Shown here in pieces: positions 25,606 through 35,252 of a stretch of DNA of 64,000 nucleotides. This DNA is from Candidatus Rhodobacter oscarellae (lineage in GTDB: Bacteria; Pseudomonadota; Alphaproteobacteria; Rhodobacterales; Rhodobacteraceae), in the NCBI RefSeq assembly GCF_001078595.1, contig NZ_LFTY01000002.1:948150-1012149 (forward strand), given 5' to 3'. Numbering within the stretch: position 1 is the stretch's first letter; every line of letters begins with the position of its first letter. The position numbers and the translations under genes are program-made. The notes below the pieces were generated by a model, which worked only from the letters and a program-made list of their open reading frames with translations, ran no database searches and was not told where the DNA came from.

Positions 25606-26271
25606 CTAACTAAGGTGGAGCGTAACCAGGCGGTTGTTGGCGGGCATCACCGTCACATCCGGGGGCGCGAAACCTTCGGCGGCGGCCATCTCTGCCACCT
25701 CGCCGATATCTCTGATGCCCCAGGCGGGGTTCTCCGCGCGCAGGCGCTCGTCAAAGGTGGCATTGCCCGCGCCGGTATGGGCGCCGTCTTCCTTGAACGG
25801 GCCATAGAGCAGGCAGAGCCCGCCCGACCCCAGGGTCCGCGCCGCGCCGCGCAGGATGCCCTTGGCCACGGCGAAGGGCGCGATATGGATCACGTTCATC
25901 GCGATGACCGCGTCCAGGGGGGCGAGATCTGCCACAAGGGGCGCCCAATCGGTCGCGGCGTCAATGTCCAGGGCCGCGCGCGGCTCCAGCCGCAGCTGCG
26001 CACGCCAGGCGGCGATCGAGGCGCGGTGCTGCGGCTCTCGGTCGCTGGGTTGCCAGGTGAGCTGCGGGAAGGCGAGCTGGCACGCGCCCGCGTGCTGCCC
26101 GGTGCCAGAGCCGATCTCTAGGACGGTGCCCCGGCACGCGCCCAGCAGCGGCACAAGTGCCGCCACAATCGGTGGGCTGTTGCGCTCGAACACGGGTGAA
26201 GAAAGGCGCCCGTCGGGCGCCCCTTCCTCGGTCTTGTAGATGGCTTGGTGGGTGCTGGTCGGTGTGGTCAA
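25606..26271 (-). CDS. DUF938 class I SAM-dependent methyltransferase
   Basis: A 221-residue protein of the DUF938 family: DGRLSSPVFERNSPPI at the N-terminus, the SAM-binding loop VLEIGSGTGQHA, WQPSDREP and DAVIAMNVIHIAPFAVAKGIL, then LLYGPFKEDGAHT. The substrate is unknown. The start appears to be TTG at 26271, four bases after the infC stop, so it is probably co-transcribed and translationally coupled to infC. Other starts within the first 20 residues are possible. Confidence 0.82.
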   Translation of the reverse strand: MTTPTSTHQAIYKTEEGAPDGRLSSPVFERNSPPIVAALVPLLGACRGTVLEIGSGTGQHAGACQLAFPQLTWQPSDREPQHRASIAAWRAQLRLEPRAALDIDAATDWAPLVADLAPLDAVIAMNVIHIAPFAVAKGILRGAARTLGSGGLCLLYGPFKEDGAHTGAGNATFDERLRAENPAWGIRDIGEVAEMAAAEGFAPPDVTVMPANNRLVTLHLS

Positions 26272-26275
26272 GGCG

Positions 26276-26818
26276 TTACTTCAGCGGTCCGATCATCATG
26301 ACCATCTGGCGGCCTTCCATCTTGGGCATGTTCTCGACCTTGCCCAGCTCCACCACGTCTTCGGCGACGCGCTCCAGCAGTTCGCGGCCCAGGTTCTGGT
26401 GTGCCATCTCCCGGCCCCGGAAGCGCAGGGTGACCTTCACCTTGTCGCCATTCTCGAGGAATTTGAACACGTTGCGCATCTTGACGTCGTAGTCATGCGT
26501 GTCGGTGTTGGGGCGGAACTTGACCTCTTTGACCTCGATGGTCTTCTGCTTTTTGCGGGCCTCGCTCTCGCGCTTTTGCTGTTCGTATTTGAACTTGCCG
26601 AAGTCCATAATCTTGCAGACGGGCAGGGTCGCGTTGGGCGAGATCTCCACCAGGTCCAGCCCGGCCTGCTCGGCCAGCACCATGGCACGGCTGGGCGGCA
26701 CCACGCCGACATTCTCGCCTTCAGCTCCAATCAGTCTGATCTCGGGCGCCCTGATCCGGTCGTTCACACGGGGTCCTGTGTCTCGTTGCGGCGGGGCGTT
26801 GTGGGGTCTGCGAGCTAT
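26276..26818 (-). CDS. infC: translation initiation factor IF-3, likely ATA start
   Basis: A 180-residue IF-3 that binds the 30S subunit and checks start-codon pairing. Visible features: [19 protein letters not shown], the N-domain, a linker [16 protein letters not shown], and the C-domain ending [14 protein letters not shown]. No ATG/GTG/TTG fits the family N-terminus. An ATA at 26818-26816, eight to nine bases after AAGGACGA, gives (M)[10 protein letters not shown] and the expected length. Rare infC start codons are a known autoregulatory device, because IF-3 rejects them. The frame open upstream to 26884 is regarded as 5' leader. Confidence 0.9.
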   Translation of the reverse strand: MARRPHNAPPQRDTGPRVNDRIRAPEIRLIGAEGENVGVVPPSRAMVLAEQAGLDLVEISPNATLPVCKIMDFGKFKYEQQKRESEARKKQKTIEVKEVKFRPNTDTHDYDVKMRNVFKFLENGDKVKVTLRFRGREMAHQNLGRELLERVAEDVVELGKVENMPKMEGRQMVMMIGPLK

Positions 26819-27006
26819 GGCTGTCGTCCTTATATCATTGCGGCGTCGAGACCCTAAGATACGGGCGGAACCCCGCCGGTTCAACCGGAATCTGGCCGCT
26901 GCGCCTGCGCGCGGGCGGTTTCTGCTTGCAACGCGGTTGGCGCCGCTGACATAGGGCGCCTGCGTGCCGCCGGTGTTTGGCGGCGTTTGAGTTCAAGGGA
27001 CGTAGT

Positions 27007-27756
27007 ATGAACAGAAATCTAATCATTGGCCTAGTCGTTGGGGCCGCCATTGTCATCGGAGTGATTTTCTTCCAATCGAACACGCCAGAGCCCCAGGCCC
27101 CAGAGCCGGTTGCGGAAACGCCCGCGCCAGAGCCCGAGGCGCCCGCCGAGGACGTGGCGGAGGACCCGCAAGAGACCACCCCGGTCGAGGAGGTGATTGA
27201 AACGGTGACCGAGCAGGCCGAAGAGGCCGTCGAAGGCGCCGCGGAAGCCGCGCAAGAGGCGGTTGAGACCGTGGTCGATGAGGCCGAGGCCGTGGTCGAC
27301 GATGTGGTCGAAACCGTGACTGAAACGGTGACGGAAACCGTGACCGAAAACGCAGGAGAAGCCGCCGGAGCAATTGCGGAAGGCGTCGCCGAGAGCGTCG
27401 GAAACGCGGTCGAGAGCGTCACGGGCACCGCGGGCGAGAGTGTCGGCACGGCGTTAGAGCGCGTCACCGGCGCCACCGAAGACACCGGGACCGAAGAGGT
27501 TAGCACCCAGGCGCCCGCTTCTGAGGAAACCACAACGGAGGAAGCTTCCACCGAAGCGCCCGCCGCTGAGGCCGATCCCGCCGCGCTCTTCACGACGGAA
27601 GGTTTCGCTCTGGACAAGACGCTGGACTATGTCGACGGCTCCTCGCTCGGCGTGCTGGAAAAAGCCACGCTGAAGACCGCCATCGAGGCGGCGGCTGACA
27701 ATCCCGAGCTGCTCAAGGCGGCTCTGGCGCGGGCCAGCAAGGCCCTGGGCCTCTAA
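27007..27756 (+). CDS. membrane-anchored acidic low-complexity protein
   Basis: A 249-residue protein. Residues 1-22 form a membrane anchor (NLIIGLVVGAAIVIGVIFF). The next ~160 residues are highly acidic and repetitive (Pro/Glu, then Val/Thr/Glu/Ala repeats such as ETVTETVTETVT). A small folded-looking C-terminal domain follows (FALDKTLDYVDGSSLGVLEKATLKTAIEAA). It looks like a periplasmic, disordered spacer with a helical end domain, function unknown. ATG 27007 is preferred over an upstream in-frame start at 26977. It is read divergently from infC. Confidence 0.7.
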   Translation: MNRNLIIGLVVGAAIVIGVIFFQSNTPEPQAPEPVAETPAPEPEAPAEDVAEDPQETTPVEEVIETVTEQAEEAVEGAAEAAQEAVETVVDEAEAVVDDVVETVTETVTETVTENAGEAAGAIAEGVAESVGNAVESVTGTAGESVGTALERVTGATEDTGTEEVSTQAPASEETTTEEASTEAPAAEADPAALFTTEGFALDKTLDYVDGSSLGVLEKATLKTAIEAAADNPELLKAALARASKALGL

Positions 27757-27818
27757 GCGTTGACAGCCTAGGCGGCGCGCGGTGGTTCCATACGGGCCAC
27801 CGGGCGTCGCGCCCCCCG

Positions 27819-29681
27819 CTAGAACACCAAGTTCAGCATCCCCATCGACACCACCAGGAACAGCAGCGTCATGATCCCGCCGGCGCGCATGAAATCCGTC
27901 ACGCGGTAGCCGCCCGGCCCCATGATCAGCGCGTTCACCTGGTGCGTGGGGATCAGGAACGAGTTCGATGTCGAGATCGCCACGGTCAGCGCGAAAAGCG
28001 CCGGGTTGCCGCCCGCCCCGATGGCGATGTTCACCGCCAGCGGCACCAGCAGCACCGTGGCGCCCACATTGGACATCACCAAAGTAAAGAAGGTCGCCAG
28101 CACCGCCACGCTGGCCTGGATCACCCAGATCGGCATCCCGTCCAGCACAAAGAGGACCTGGTTGGCGATCCACTCTGCCGTGCCCGAGACCTGCACCGCC
28201 TGGCCCAGCGGGATCAGGCTGGCCAAGAGGAACACGGTGTTCCAGCTCACCGACTCGTAGGCCTCGTCAATCGACAGGACCTGGGTGACGATCATCCCTG
28301 CGGCGCCGACCAGCAGGCACAAAGACAGCCGCAGGTCGGTGAAGAGGATCAGCGACAGCGCGATGGCAAAGAACAGCAGCGCCCAGCCCAGTTTCTTGGG
28401 GCGCAGGTCCTCATGCGGGAACTCGGTGGTGACGACCACAAAATCGCGGTCCTTCTCTAAGCGCACCAGGGCCTCCCAGGGCGTGTGGCAGACCAGCGTG
28501 TCGCCGGCCTGGAACGTCAGGTCGCCAAAGCTGGCCTCGTCGCGCTGCATGGTCTCGCCGCCGCGATGGATCGCGATGGGGGAGAGGCCATAGACCTTGC
28601 GCAGCCAGATCTCGCGCATCGACTTGCCGATATTGCCAGAGCCGGGCGGGATCACCACCTCGGCGATGCCGGCCTTGTCGGCGCCCAGCGTGGCGGCGAA
28701 CTCGTCAAGCCCGGTGCTCTCGGTCAGGCCAAAGCTGATCTTGAACTCCTCGATGGCCTGATGGTCGGCGATGATGGCCAGGACGGCGGGGGCCTCTAGC
28801 ACGGTGTCGCGCGGCGGGGCGGGGTAGGTGCGGCCCTGGAAATGCGTGGCCACGATCTGCAGCTCAAAGGCCTGCTGAATGTCGTCGATCGTGTGCCCGA
28901 CCAGCAGGCTGCCCAGGGGCACGCGCACCTCGTGGATGGTGCCGTCCAGCCCGTAGGTGGCGTTCACGTAGTCCAGGGTGGACTGCGCGCTGGCGCCCTC
29001 ATGCTCGGCCACGGTGGGCAGCACGAAGCGCCCGAAGATCACGAAGTATAAAAGCCCGGTGGCCACCAAAGCGATGCCGACGGGGAAGACCGACAGAAGC
29101 TCAAAGGTCTCCATCTGGAACTCCTCCCCGATGGAGCCGTTGATCGACAGGATTAAATCGTTCAGCAGGATCAGGGGCGACGAGCCCACCATGGTCATCG
29201 TGCCGCCCAGGATGGCGCAGAACCCCATCGGCATCAGCAGGCGCGACATCGGCAGCCCGGTGCGCACCGAGACCCGGTTGACCACCGGCAGGAACAGCGC
29301 CGCCGCGCCCACATTCTGCATAAAGCTCGAGATCACGCCCACGGTGGACGAGATCAGCACGATGATCCGGCTCTCGGTGGCGCCGCCCACCTTCGAGATC
29401 CAGGCCGCCACGGTGCTCATCACGCCGGTGCGGTCCAGCCCCGCGCCGATGATCATCACCGCGATGATCGAGACCACGGCGTTGGAACCGAACCCGTCGA
29501 AGAGATGGCGCACGTCCACCAGGTTCTCCAGCCCCGGCAGCATCGTCAAGCAGCCCAGCAGCACCATGACCAGAATCGCGGCGACGTCCACCCGCACGAC
29601 CTCGGTCACAAACAGCATGATCGTGAAGGCCAGGACCCCTAGGACCACCAACATCTCAAAGGTCAAGCCGAGTGCTTCCAA
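27819..29681 (-). CDS. SLC13-family permease with TrkA-C domains
   Basis: A 620-residue membrane transporter. About six helices precede and five or six follow a central cytoplasmic insert (residues ~215-400) that looks like two TrkA_C/RCK_C domains (HEVRVPLGSLLVGHTIDDIQ and IAEVVIPPGSGNIGKSMREI). The motifs SSFMQNVGAAALFLPVVNR and MSNVGATVLLVPLAVNI are typical of the DASS/SLC13 (CitT-like) superfamily, which imports dicarboxylates or sulfate with sodium. The substrate is not predictable. The start codon is TTG 29681; ATG 29654 is an alternative. Confidence 0.85.
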   Translation of the reverse strand: MEALGLTFEMLVVLGVLAFTIMLFVTEVVRVDVAAILVMVLLGCLTMLPGLENLVDVRHLFDGFGSNAVVSIIAVMIIGAGLDRTGVMSTVAAWISKVGGATESRIIVLISSTVGVISSFMQNVGAAALFLPVVNRVSVRTGLPMSRLLMPMGFCAILGGTMTMVGSSPLILLNDLILSINGSIGEEFQMETFELLSVFPVGIALVATGLLYFVIFGRFVLPTVAEHEGASAQSTLDYVNATYGLDGTIHEVRVPLGSLLVGHTIDDIQQAFELQIVATHFQGRTYPAPPRDTVLEAPAVLAIIADHQAIEEFKISFGLTESTGLDEFAATLGADKAGIAEVVIPPGSGNIGKSMREIWLRKVYGLSPIAIHRGGETMQRDEASFGDLTFQAGDTLVCHTPWEALVRLEKDRDFVVVTTEFPHEDLRPKKLGWALLFFAIALSLILFTDLRLSLCLLVGAAGMIVTQVLSIDEAYESVSWNTVFLLASLIPLGQAVQVSGTAEWIANQVLFVLDGMPIWVIQASVAVLATFFTLVMSNVGATVLLVPLAVNIAIGAGGNPALFALTVAISTSNSFLIPTHQVNALIMGPGGYRVTDFMRAGGIMTLLFLVVSMGMLNLVF

Positions 29682-29800
29682 GATTTACCCCGTCATTCGT
29701 CGTTTGGTGCCGGATAGTTGCATCAAGCGGTTGAAAAAGAAACATCGCAGGGCGCCGGTAGGCTGGCATTTCGCAATCCGGACACATAGGTGTAGCCGCA

Positions 29801-31642
29801 ATGCGACGCACCACATCCCCGCCTTCCTATGACAAGGAGCAAGCCGCCGCCCAGCGCGCGCGCGGCTGGCGAACGGTGCGCCGTGTGACGCCCTATCTGT
29901 GGCCGTCAGAGCCGGGATACGCGTGGGTGAAGTACCGGGTGGTGTTCGCCATGCTGGCGTTGATCGCGTCCAAGCTGGTGGCGACGGGCTCGCCGCTTTT
30001 GTACAAATTCGCGGTCGACGCCTTGGCGGGGGATCTGGACGGGCCCGCGGCGATGCTGGCCCTGGGGGCGGTCGGCCTGACCGTCGCCTACGGCCTGGCG
30101 CGGCTGATGAATGTGGGCTTTCAGCAGCTGCGCGACGTGATCTTTGCGCGGGTGGGCCAGCGCGCGCTGCGGCGGCTGGCGCTGGAGACGTTCCAGCATA
30201 TCCACCGGCTCTCGATGCGCTACCACATCACGCGCAAGACGGGCGGGCTCAGCCGGATCATGGAGCGCGGCGTCAAGGGCGTGGAGTTCCTGCTGCGGTT
30301 CCTGCTGTTCTCCATCGGGCCGCTGATCCTAGAGCTCATGATGATCGCGGGCTTTCTGGCCTGGTATCTGGACGCCTGGTACCTGCTGGTGATCGGGCTG
30401 ACCATCGCGCTCTATATCTGGTTCACCTTCAAGGTCACCGAGTGGCGGGTGCAGATCCGCAAGGAGATGAACGACCAGGACACCGACGCCAACCAGAAGG
30501 CCATCGACAGCCTGCTGAACTTTGAGACGGTGAAGTATTTCGGCGCCGAGGCGCGCGAGGCGGGGCGCTATGACGGCGCGATGCGGCTTTACGAGAAGGC
30601 GGCGCTGCGGACCTCTTACTCGCTGGCCTTCCTGAATTTCGGGCAGAGCTTTTTGATCACCACGGGGCTTGTGGTGGTGATGGTGATGGCGGCGATGGGG
30701 GTGCAGAACGGCACGCTGACGGTGGGCGATTTCGTCATGGTGAACGCCTATATGATCCAGATCACCATGCCGCTGAACTTCCTGGGCACGGTCTATCGCG
30801 AGATCCGGCAGGCGCTGGTGGATATGGGCGAGATGTTCGACCTGCTGGACCAGCCGCAGGAGGTTGCCGACAAGCCGGGGGCCAAGGATCTGGACGTGTC
30901 CGCGGGCCAGGTCGCGCTGGAAGATGTGGTCTTTGGCTACGAGGCGGCGCGGCCGATCCTCAAGGGCGTGTCGCTGTCCGTGCGAGCGGGCGAGACGGTC
31001 GCCATCGTCGGTCCCTCCGGCTCGGGCAAGTCTACCATCGGGCGGCTTCTGTTCCGCTTCTATGACGTGAACGGGGGCGCGCTGCGCATCGACGGCCAGG
31101 ACGTGCGGGACGTCACCCAGGAAAGCCTGCACGCCCAGATCGGGGTGGTGCCGCAGGACACGGTGCTGTTCAACGACACGATCTTTTACAACATCGCCTA
31201 TGGCCGCCCCGAGGCCAGCCGGTCCGAGATCGAGGCCGCGGCGAAGGCGGCCAAGATCCACGACTTCATCAGCAGCCTGCCGGATGGCTACGAGACCACG
31301 GTGGGCGAGCGCGGGCTAAAGCTCTCGGGCGGCGAGAAGCAGCGCGTGGGCATCGCGCGCACGCTCCTAAAGAACCCGCCGATCCTGCTGCTGGACGAGG
31401 CGACCAGCGCGCTGGACAGCGAGACTGAGGCCGAGATCCAGCACGAGCTGCGCGAGATGGGGCAGGGGCGCACGGTGCTAACCATCGCGCACCGGCTGTC
31501 AACGATCGTGCACGCGGACCGGATCGTGGTGCTGCAGGACGGCGTGATCGCCGAGGTGGGCAGCCATGACGCTTTGCTGGAAGAGAACGGGCGCTACGCC
31601 GCGCTCTGGCACCGCCAGATGGCCGAGGAGGACGCGGCCTAG
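29801..31642 (+). CDS. Atm1-type ABC exporter (permease-ATPase)
   Basis: A 613-residue half-transporter: six transmembrane helices in residues ~45-330, then an ATPase domain with Walker A GPSGSGKST (404-412), Q-loop VVPQDTVLFN, signature LSGGEKQR and Walker B ILLLDEATSALD. The membrane part has RGVKGVEFLLRFLLFSIGPL and NFETVKYFGAEA, characteristic of Atm1/HMT proteins that export glutathione-linked sulfur or metal species for Fe-S biogenesis or metal tolerance. An ErpA-like gene lies 3 kb away, which may be coincidence. It is read divergently from the SLC13 gene. Confidence 0.9.
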   Translation: MRRTTSPPSYDKEQAAAQRARGWRTVRRVTPYLWPSEPGYAWVKYRVVFAMLALIASKLVATGSPLLYKFAVDALAGDLDGPAAMLALGAVGLTVAYGLARLMNVGFQQLRDVIFARVGQRALRRLALETFQHIHRLSMRYHITRKTGGLSRIMERGVKGVEFLLRFLLFSIGPLILELMMIAGFLAWYLDAWYLLVIGLTIALYIWFTFKVTEWRVQIRKEMNDQDTDANQKAIDSLLNFETVKYFGAEAREAGRYDGAMRLYEKAALRTSYSLAFLNFGQSFLITTGLVVVMVMAAMGVQNGTLTVGDFVMVNAYMIQITMPLNFLGTVYREIRQALVDMGEMFDLLDQPQEVADKPGAKDLDVSAGQVALEDVVFGYEAARPILKGVSLSVRAGETVAIVGPSGSGKSTIGRLLFRFYDVNGGALRIDGQDVRDVTQESLHAQIGVVPQDTVLFNDTIFYNIAYGRPEASRSEIEAAAKAAKIHDFISSLPDGYETTVGERGLKLSGGEKQRVGIARTLLKNPPILLLDEATSALDSETEAEIQHELREMGQGRTVLTIAHRLSTIVHADRIVVLQDGVIAEVGSHDALLEENGRYAALWHRQMAEEDAA

Positions 31643-31812
31643 CTGGGCTGCATCGCTGCGTAAGTGCTCAAGTGGCTATAAGTCGTCTGTAGTTCACACC
31701 CCGACGATTAGCGGGACGAAGCGGTCATCCGACGTGCTAAGATGGCTGACTAGATAGCCGCTCCCTAACATGCAAGACTAGCGCCACTTATCGTTTTGGG
31801 AGGACGCGAACT

Positions 31813-32418
31813 ATGACTTTGGCGGTCATCGGAACTGGTTTCGGTCGGACGGGCACTGAGTCAATGCGGTTTGCCCTGGAAATGCTTGGTTTCGATCCAT
31901 GCCATCATATGCGTCAAGTGTATCGTGACGACACTCAGATGAGACTATGGGCAGATGTCGCCGTCCGGGGGCAAGCCCCGGACTGGGAACGGCTGTTCGA
32001 AGGGTTTCAGGCTGCGGTGGACTGGCCCTCCGTGCTCTATTGGCGTGATCTCATAGACGCATTTCCGGACGCGCGTGTAATTCTGACCCATCGAAGCCCG
32101 GAAAGCTGGTGGCTGAGCTATGAAAAGACGCTGCTTAAGGTGGTGAAACATTTGCCTGGGACTGATTTGGCCCGAGGCCTGATGGATCTTACCTTTGACA
32201 AACGTCCGCTTGATCGCGACCACTGTATCTCGGTTTACAAGGCGCATGTTCGCGAGGTTCTTGATACGGTTCCGAAAGAACGGTTGTTAATTCACAATCT
32301 GGGTGATGGATGGAAACCGCTGTGTAAGCACCTTGGAGTAGCCATTCCTGACGCGCCCTATCCCAGCTCCAACGCAGGCGCTTCGTTCAAGCCTGCACAT
32401 CGACCAGAACCGGACTAA
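31813..32418 (+). CDS. sulfotransferase family protein
   Basis: A 201-residue protein with the sulfotransferase 5'-phosphosulfate loop at the N-terminus (VIGTGFGRTGTESM, residues 5-18) and the 3'-phosphate region FPDARVILTHRSPESWWLSYEKTL. It fits the Sulfotransfer_4 group, which transfers sulfate from PAPS to an unknown acceptor. The stop follows a Pro-rich end; the protein is a little shorter than many relatives but the core is intact. Upstream is a 170-bp gap with no other feature. Base composition is slightly richer in AT than its neighbours, so acquisition is possible. Confidence 0.8.
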   Translation: MTLAVIGTGFGRTGTESMRFALEMLGFDPCHHMRQVYRDDTQMRLWADVAVRGQAPDWERLFEGFQAAVDWPSVLYWRDLIDAFPDARVILTHRSPESWWLSYEKTLLKVVKHLPGTDLARGLMDLTFDKRPLDRDHCISVYKAHVREVLDTVPKERLLIHNLGDGWKPLCKHLGVAIPDAPYPSSNAGASFKPAHRPEPD

Positions 32419-32536
32419 CGCGCCATTGCCCTTTTCAGGCATGTCGTGGGTGAGTCCCTTGGTCCGCTAAAAGGGTTCAAAGCAGACCCAACGCTTCCGT
32501 TGAATAGACTTGGCACCGCCGCCAAAATCCGCTGGT

Positions 32537-33316
32537 CTATGCGTCCAGCTCGATCCAAACCGGCACGTGGTCAGAGGGTTTCTCGCGGTCCCTTACATGG
32601 GCGTCGATCTGGCAGTCGGTTAGCAAATCCGCGGCCTGCGGCGTCAGCAGGAAATGGTCGATGCGGATGCCGTCATTGCGCTGCCACGCCCCGGCTTGGT
32701 AATCCCAGAACGAGTACTGCCCCGGCGCCTGGTTGCGGGCGCGGAAGGCCTCAGTGAAGCCCAGGTTCACGATCTCTTGGAAGGCGGCGCGGGTCTGCGG
32801 CAGGTGCAGCGCGTCCTCGACCCAGGCCTCCGGGCGGGCGGCGTCCTCGGGTTGCGGTATGACGTTGTAATCCCCCGCCATAAGCGCGATTTCTTCTGAT
32901 GCCATAAGCTCTTGCGCGCGCGCCTTCAGGCGCTTCATCCAGGCAAGTTTATAGTCGTATTTCGGCCCCGGCGCCGGGTTGCCATTGGGCAGGTAGAGCC
33001 CACAGATGCGCACCGCGCGCTCGTTCACCACCGTGGCCTCGATCCAGCGCGCCTGCGCGTCGCTGTCATCGCCGGGCAGCCCGCGGGTGACGTCCTCCAG
33101 CGGGTATTTCGACAGGATGGCCACGCCGTTAAAGCTCTTCTGGCCGTGCGTCTCGACGTTATAGCCGCGCTCCTCAAAGAGCTCGCGGGGGAAGGCCTCG
33201 TCCACCGATTTGATCTCTTGCAGCAGCGCCACGTCGGGCTGCGCCTCGTCCAGCCAATCGGGCAGGGCCTGGGCCCGCGCCTTGATGCCGTTGATGTTGA
33301 AGGTCGCGATTTTCAT
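32537..33316 (-). CDS. xthA: exodeoxyribonuclease III
   Basis: A 259-residue AP endonuclease / 3'-5' exonuclease of base-excision repair. The start MKIATFNINGIKAR (33316) is the canonical family N-terminus; the upstream extension to 33352 is not. Motifs: LLQEIKSVDEAFP (metal-binding Glu), YLPNGNP, LMAGDYNVIPQPEDAARP, IDHFLLTP and SDHVPVWIEL with the catalytic Asp-His. All key residues appear intact. It is transcribed leftward, with composite palindrome element copy 2 upstream. Confidence 0.93.
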   Translation of the reverse strand: MKIATFNINGIKARAQALPDWLDEAQPDVALLQEIKSVDEAFPRELFEERGYNVETHGQKSFNGVAILSKYPLEDVTRGLPGDDSDAQARWIEATVVNERAVRICGLYLPNGNPAPGPKYDYKLAWMKRLKARAQELMASEEIALMAGDYNVIPQPEDAARPEAWVEDALHLPQTRAAFQEIVNLGFTEAFRARNQAPGQYSFWDYQAGAWQRNDGIRIDHFLLTPQAADLLTDCQIDAHVRDREKPSDHVPVWIELDA

Positions 33317-33372
33317 GGCCGCGAACCTGACGGGTTGCGGGGAGGGGATCAAGGCGAAACCGTGCGGCGGTC

Positions 33373-33507
33373 CAAGTCTCTTGGAAGAGACTTGCCATTT
33401 CCTTGCAAGGAAATGGGCGCGGGGCGGTTTCGAACGAGATGTGGGGCGAAGGGGGGGTGACCAAACTCTTTAAAGAGTTTGGCAAATTTCTTCCAAAAAG
33501 AAATTTG
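33373..33507. repeat. composite palindrome element, copy 2
   Basis: Four palindromes lie in the gap between the xthA 5' end and the YhiN-type gene 3' end. Pair one is class A at 33373-33394 (CTCTT-GG-AAGAG core) and class B at 33395-33416 (TTCCTTGCAAGGAA core, perfect). Pair two is class A at 33461-33482 (CTCTTTAAAGAG core, perfect) and class B at 33483-33507 (TTTCTT-CCAAA-AAGAAA). The spacer between pairs is 44 bp and GC-rich. The element ends 28 bp from the neighbouring stop codon. Confidence 0.85.
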
Positions 33508-33535
33508 GGCCGCGCGCGGGATGCAATCCTGGGGT

Positions 33536-34714
33536 CTATGCGGCCCGCTGCGTGATCGCTGTCGCCGCGGCAAAGGCCGAGGACCAGGCCCATTGGAAAT
33601 TATACCCCCCAAGCCAGCCAGTGACATCCACGCATTCCCCGATGAAGTAGAGCCTCGGAACAGTCTTGGATTCCATCGTCTTCGAGCTCAGCCCCGCCGT
33701 GTCCACCCCGCCCAAGGTGACCTCCGCGGTGCGGTAGCCCTCGGTGCCGACGGGCTTGAGCTGCCAGTCGCGCAGCCCGGCGACAACCTCCTCCAGCCTT
33801 GCGTCGCTCAGATCGGCGACGTTGCCAACAAGGCCCGCCTCGGTGGCCATGTGGCGCGCCAGCCGCTCCGGCAGGTGCTCGGACAGCACGCCCGTCACGC
33901 CGCGGCGCCCCTGCCGGGCGCGAACCTCTCGGAACCGGCCCAGCAAAGCCCCCTCGGGGTCCAGATCAACAGAGATCGCCTCCCCCTCGGCCCAGTAGCT
34001 GGACGCTTGCAGGCAGGCCGGGCCCGACAGACCCCGATGCGTCACCAGGATCGCCTCCTGAAAGGAGCCCGCACCGGCGCGCACCCTGGCCGGGGTGGCG
34101 ACACCGGCGAGCGGCTTTAGCGCCGCCATCACGTCGGGCGAGAACACGAAGGGCACGAGCCCCGCGCGGGTCTCGGTCACCCGGTGCCCGAACTGCCGCG
34201 CGATGTCATAGGCAAAGCCGGTCGCGCCCATCTTGGGGATCGACTTGCCGCCGCAGGCCACCACAAGGTTGTCGGCATGGGCCACGGTGCCGTCGCTGAG
34301 GCCGACGCGGTACTGCCCACCCAGCTGCTCGACCCCCGTCACCGAGACCTGCAGCCGCAGCTCGGCGCGCGCCATCATCGCCCGCAGCATGGCGATGATC
34401 TCTTTGGCGGAGCCGTCGCAGAAGAGCTGCCCCAGGGTCTTCTCGTGATAGGCGATGCCGTGGCGCGCCACCAGGTCGATGAAGTCCCACTGCGTGTAGC
34501 GCGCCAGGGCGGATTTGGCGAAATGCGGGTTCTCGGAGAGGAAATTCTCCGGCCCGCAATACATGTTGGTGAAGTTGCAGCGCCCGCCGCCAGAGATGCG
34601 GATCTTCTCGCCGGGGGCCTTGGCGTGGTCCACCACCAGCACGCGCCCGCCGCAATGGGCGGCGCAGAACATGCCAGCGGCGCCGGCGCCGATGATGATC
34701 GTGTCGTATTGCAT
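33536..34714 (-). CDS. HI0933/YhiN-type FAD-dependent oxidoreductase
   Basis: A 392-residue flavoprotein. The dinucleotide fold is DTIIIGAGAAGMFCAAHCG at the N-terminus. The family block GEKIRISGGGRCNFTN (about residues 37-52) and the C-terminal VTLGGVDTAGLSSKTMESK...YFIGECVDVTGWLGGYNFQWAWSSG-like segment are diagnostic of YhiN/HI0933 proteins. The reaction in vivo is not well defined in the family; it is cytoplasmic. It is read leftward and ends next to palindrome element copy 2. Confidence 0.9.
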   Translation of the reverse strand: MQYDTIIIGAGAAGMFCAAHCGGRVLVVDHAKAPGEKIRISGGGRCNFTNMYCGPENFLSENPHFAKSALARYTQWDFIDLVARHGIAYHEKTLGQLFCDGSAKEIIAMLRAMMARAELRLQVSVTGVEQLGGQYRVGLSDGTVAHADNLVVACGGKSIPKMGATGFAYDIARQFGHRVTETRAGLVPFVFSPDVMAALKPLAGVATPARVRAGAGSFQEAILVTHRGLSGPACLQASSYWAEGEAISVDLDPEGALLGRFREVRARQGRRGVTGVLSEHLPERLARHMATEAGLVGNVADLSDARLEEVVAGLRDWQLKPVGTEGYRTAEVTLGGVDTAGLSSKTMESKTVPRLYFIGECVDVTGWLGGYNFQWAWSSAFAAATAITQRAA

Positions 34715-34851
34715 CGCGCCGCTTATTGCGGAAGCGGCGCGGCTTGCCTAGCGGCTTGTTGCGCCGCCCGGGCGCGCGACGTCGCGGAGAGGCGCCCATC
34801 GCCCGTAAGGGCTAAACATGCGTGAGCGCAGCGAACTCAATTGGATCACGT

Positions 34852-35190
34852 TCAGATCGAAAAGCTGGTCCCGCAGCCGCAGCTTGAGGTGGCGTTGGGG
34901 TTCTCGATCACGAATCGCGCGCCGATCAGCTCCTCGGAGAAATCGATCACCGCGTCCGCCAAAAAGGGCAGGGACACCTCGTCGACCACCACCGACTCGC
35001 CGGCGCCCTCAAGCACCAGGTCGCCATCGGCGGGCTCGCCCAGGTCGATCTCGTATTGGAAGCCCGAGCAGCCGCCGCCCTCAACGGCCACGCGCAGGGC
35101 CTTGCCCTGGGCCGCGGCGCCGATCTCGGCCAGGCGCTCAAAGGCGCGGGGTGTGACTTTCGGCGGCAGGAGCATCGCGCATTCCGTCAT
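34852..35190 (-). CDS. erpA: A-type Fe-S cluster carrier, ErpA/IscA-like
   Basis: A 112-residue HesB/IscA protein that carries or inserts Fe-S clusters. The three ligand cysteines are present: C41 in GGGCSGFQYE, and C104 and C106 in SSCGCGTSFSI. ATG 35190 is used; ATG 35175 (MLLPPKVT) would also fit the family. It is read divergently from the dGTPase gene with a 62-bp gap that must hold both promoters. The erpA symbol is tentative, as iscA-type paralogues look alike. Confidence 0.88.
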   Translation of the reverse strand: MTECAMLLPPKVTPRAFERLAEIGAAAQGKALRVAVEGGGCSGFQYEIDLGEPADGDLVLEGAGESVVVDEVSLPFLADAVIDFSEELIGARFVIENPNATSSCGCGTSFSI

Positions 35191-35252
35191 TGGGGTTTCA
35201 ACTTAGGCGCAATATAGTCTCCCTGGGACAGGACGACAAGAATGGCGCGCAG

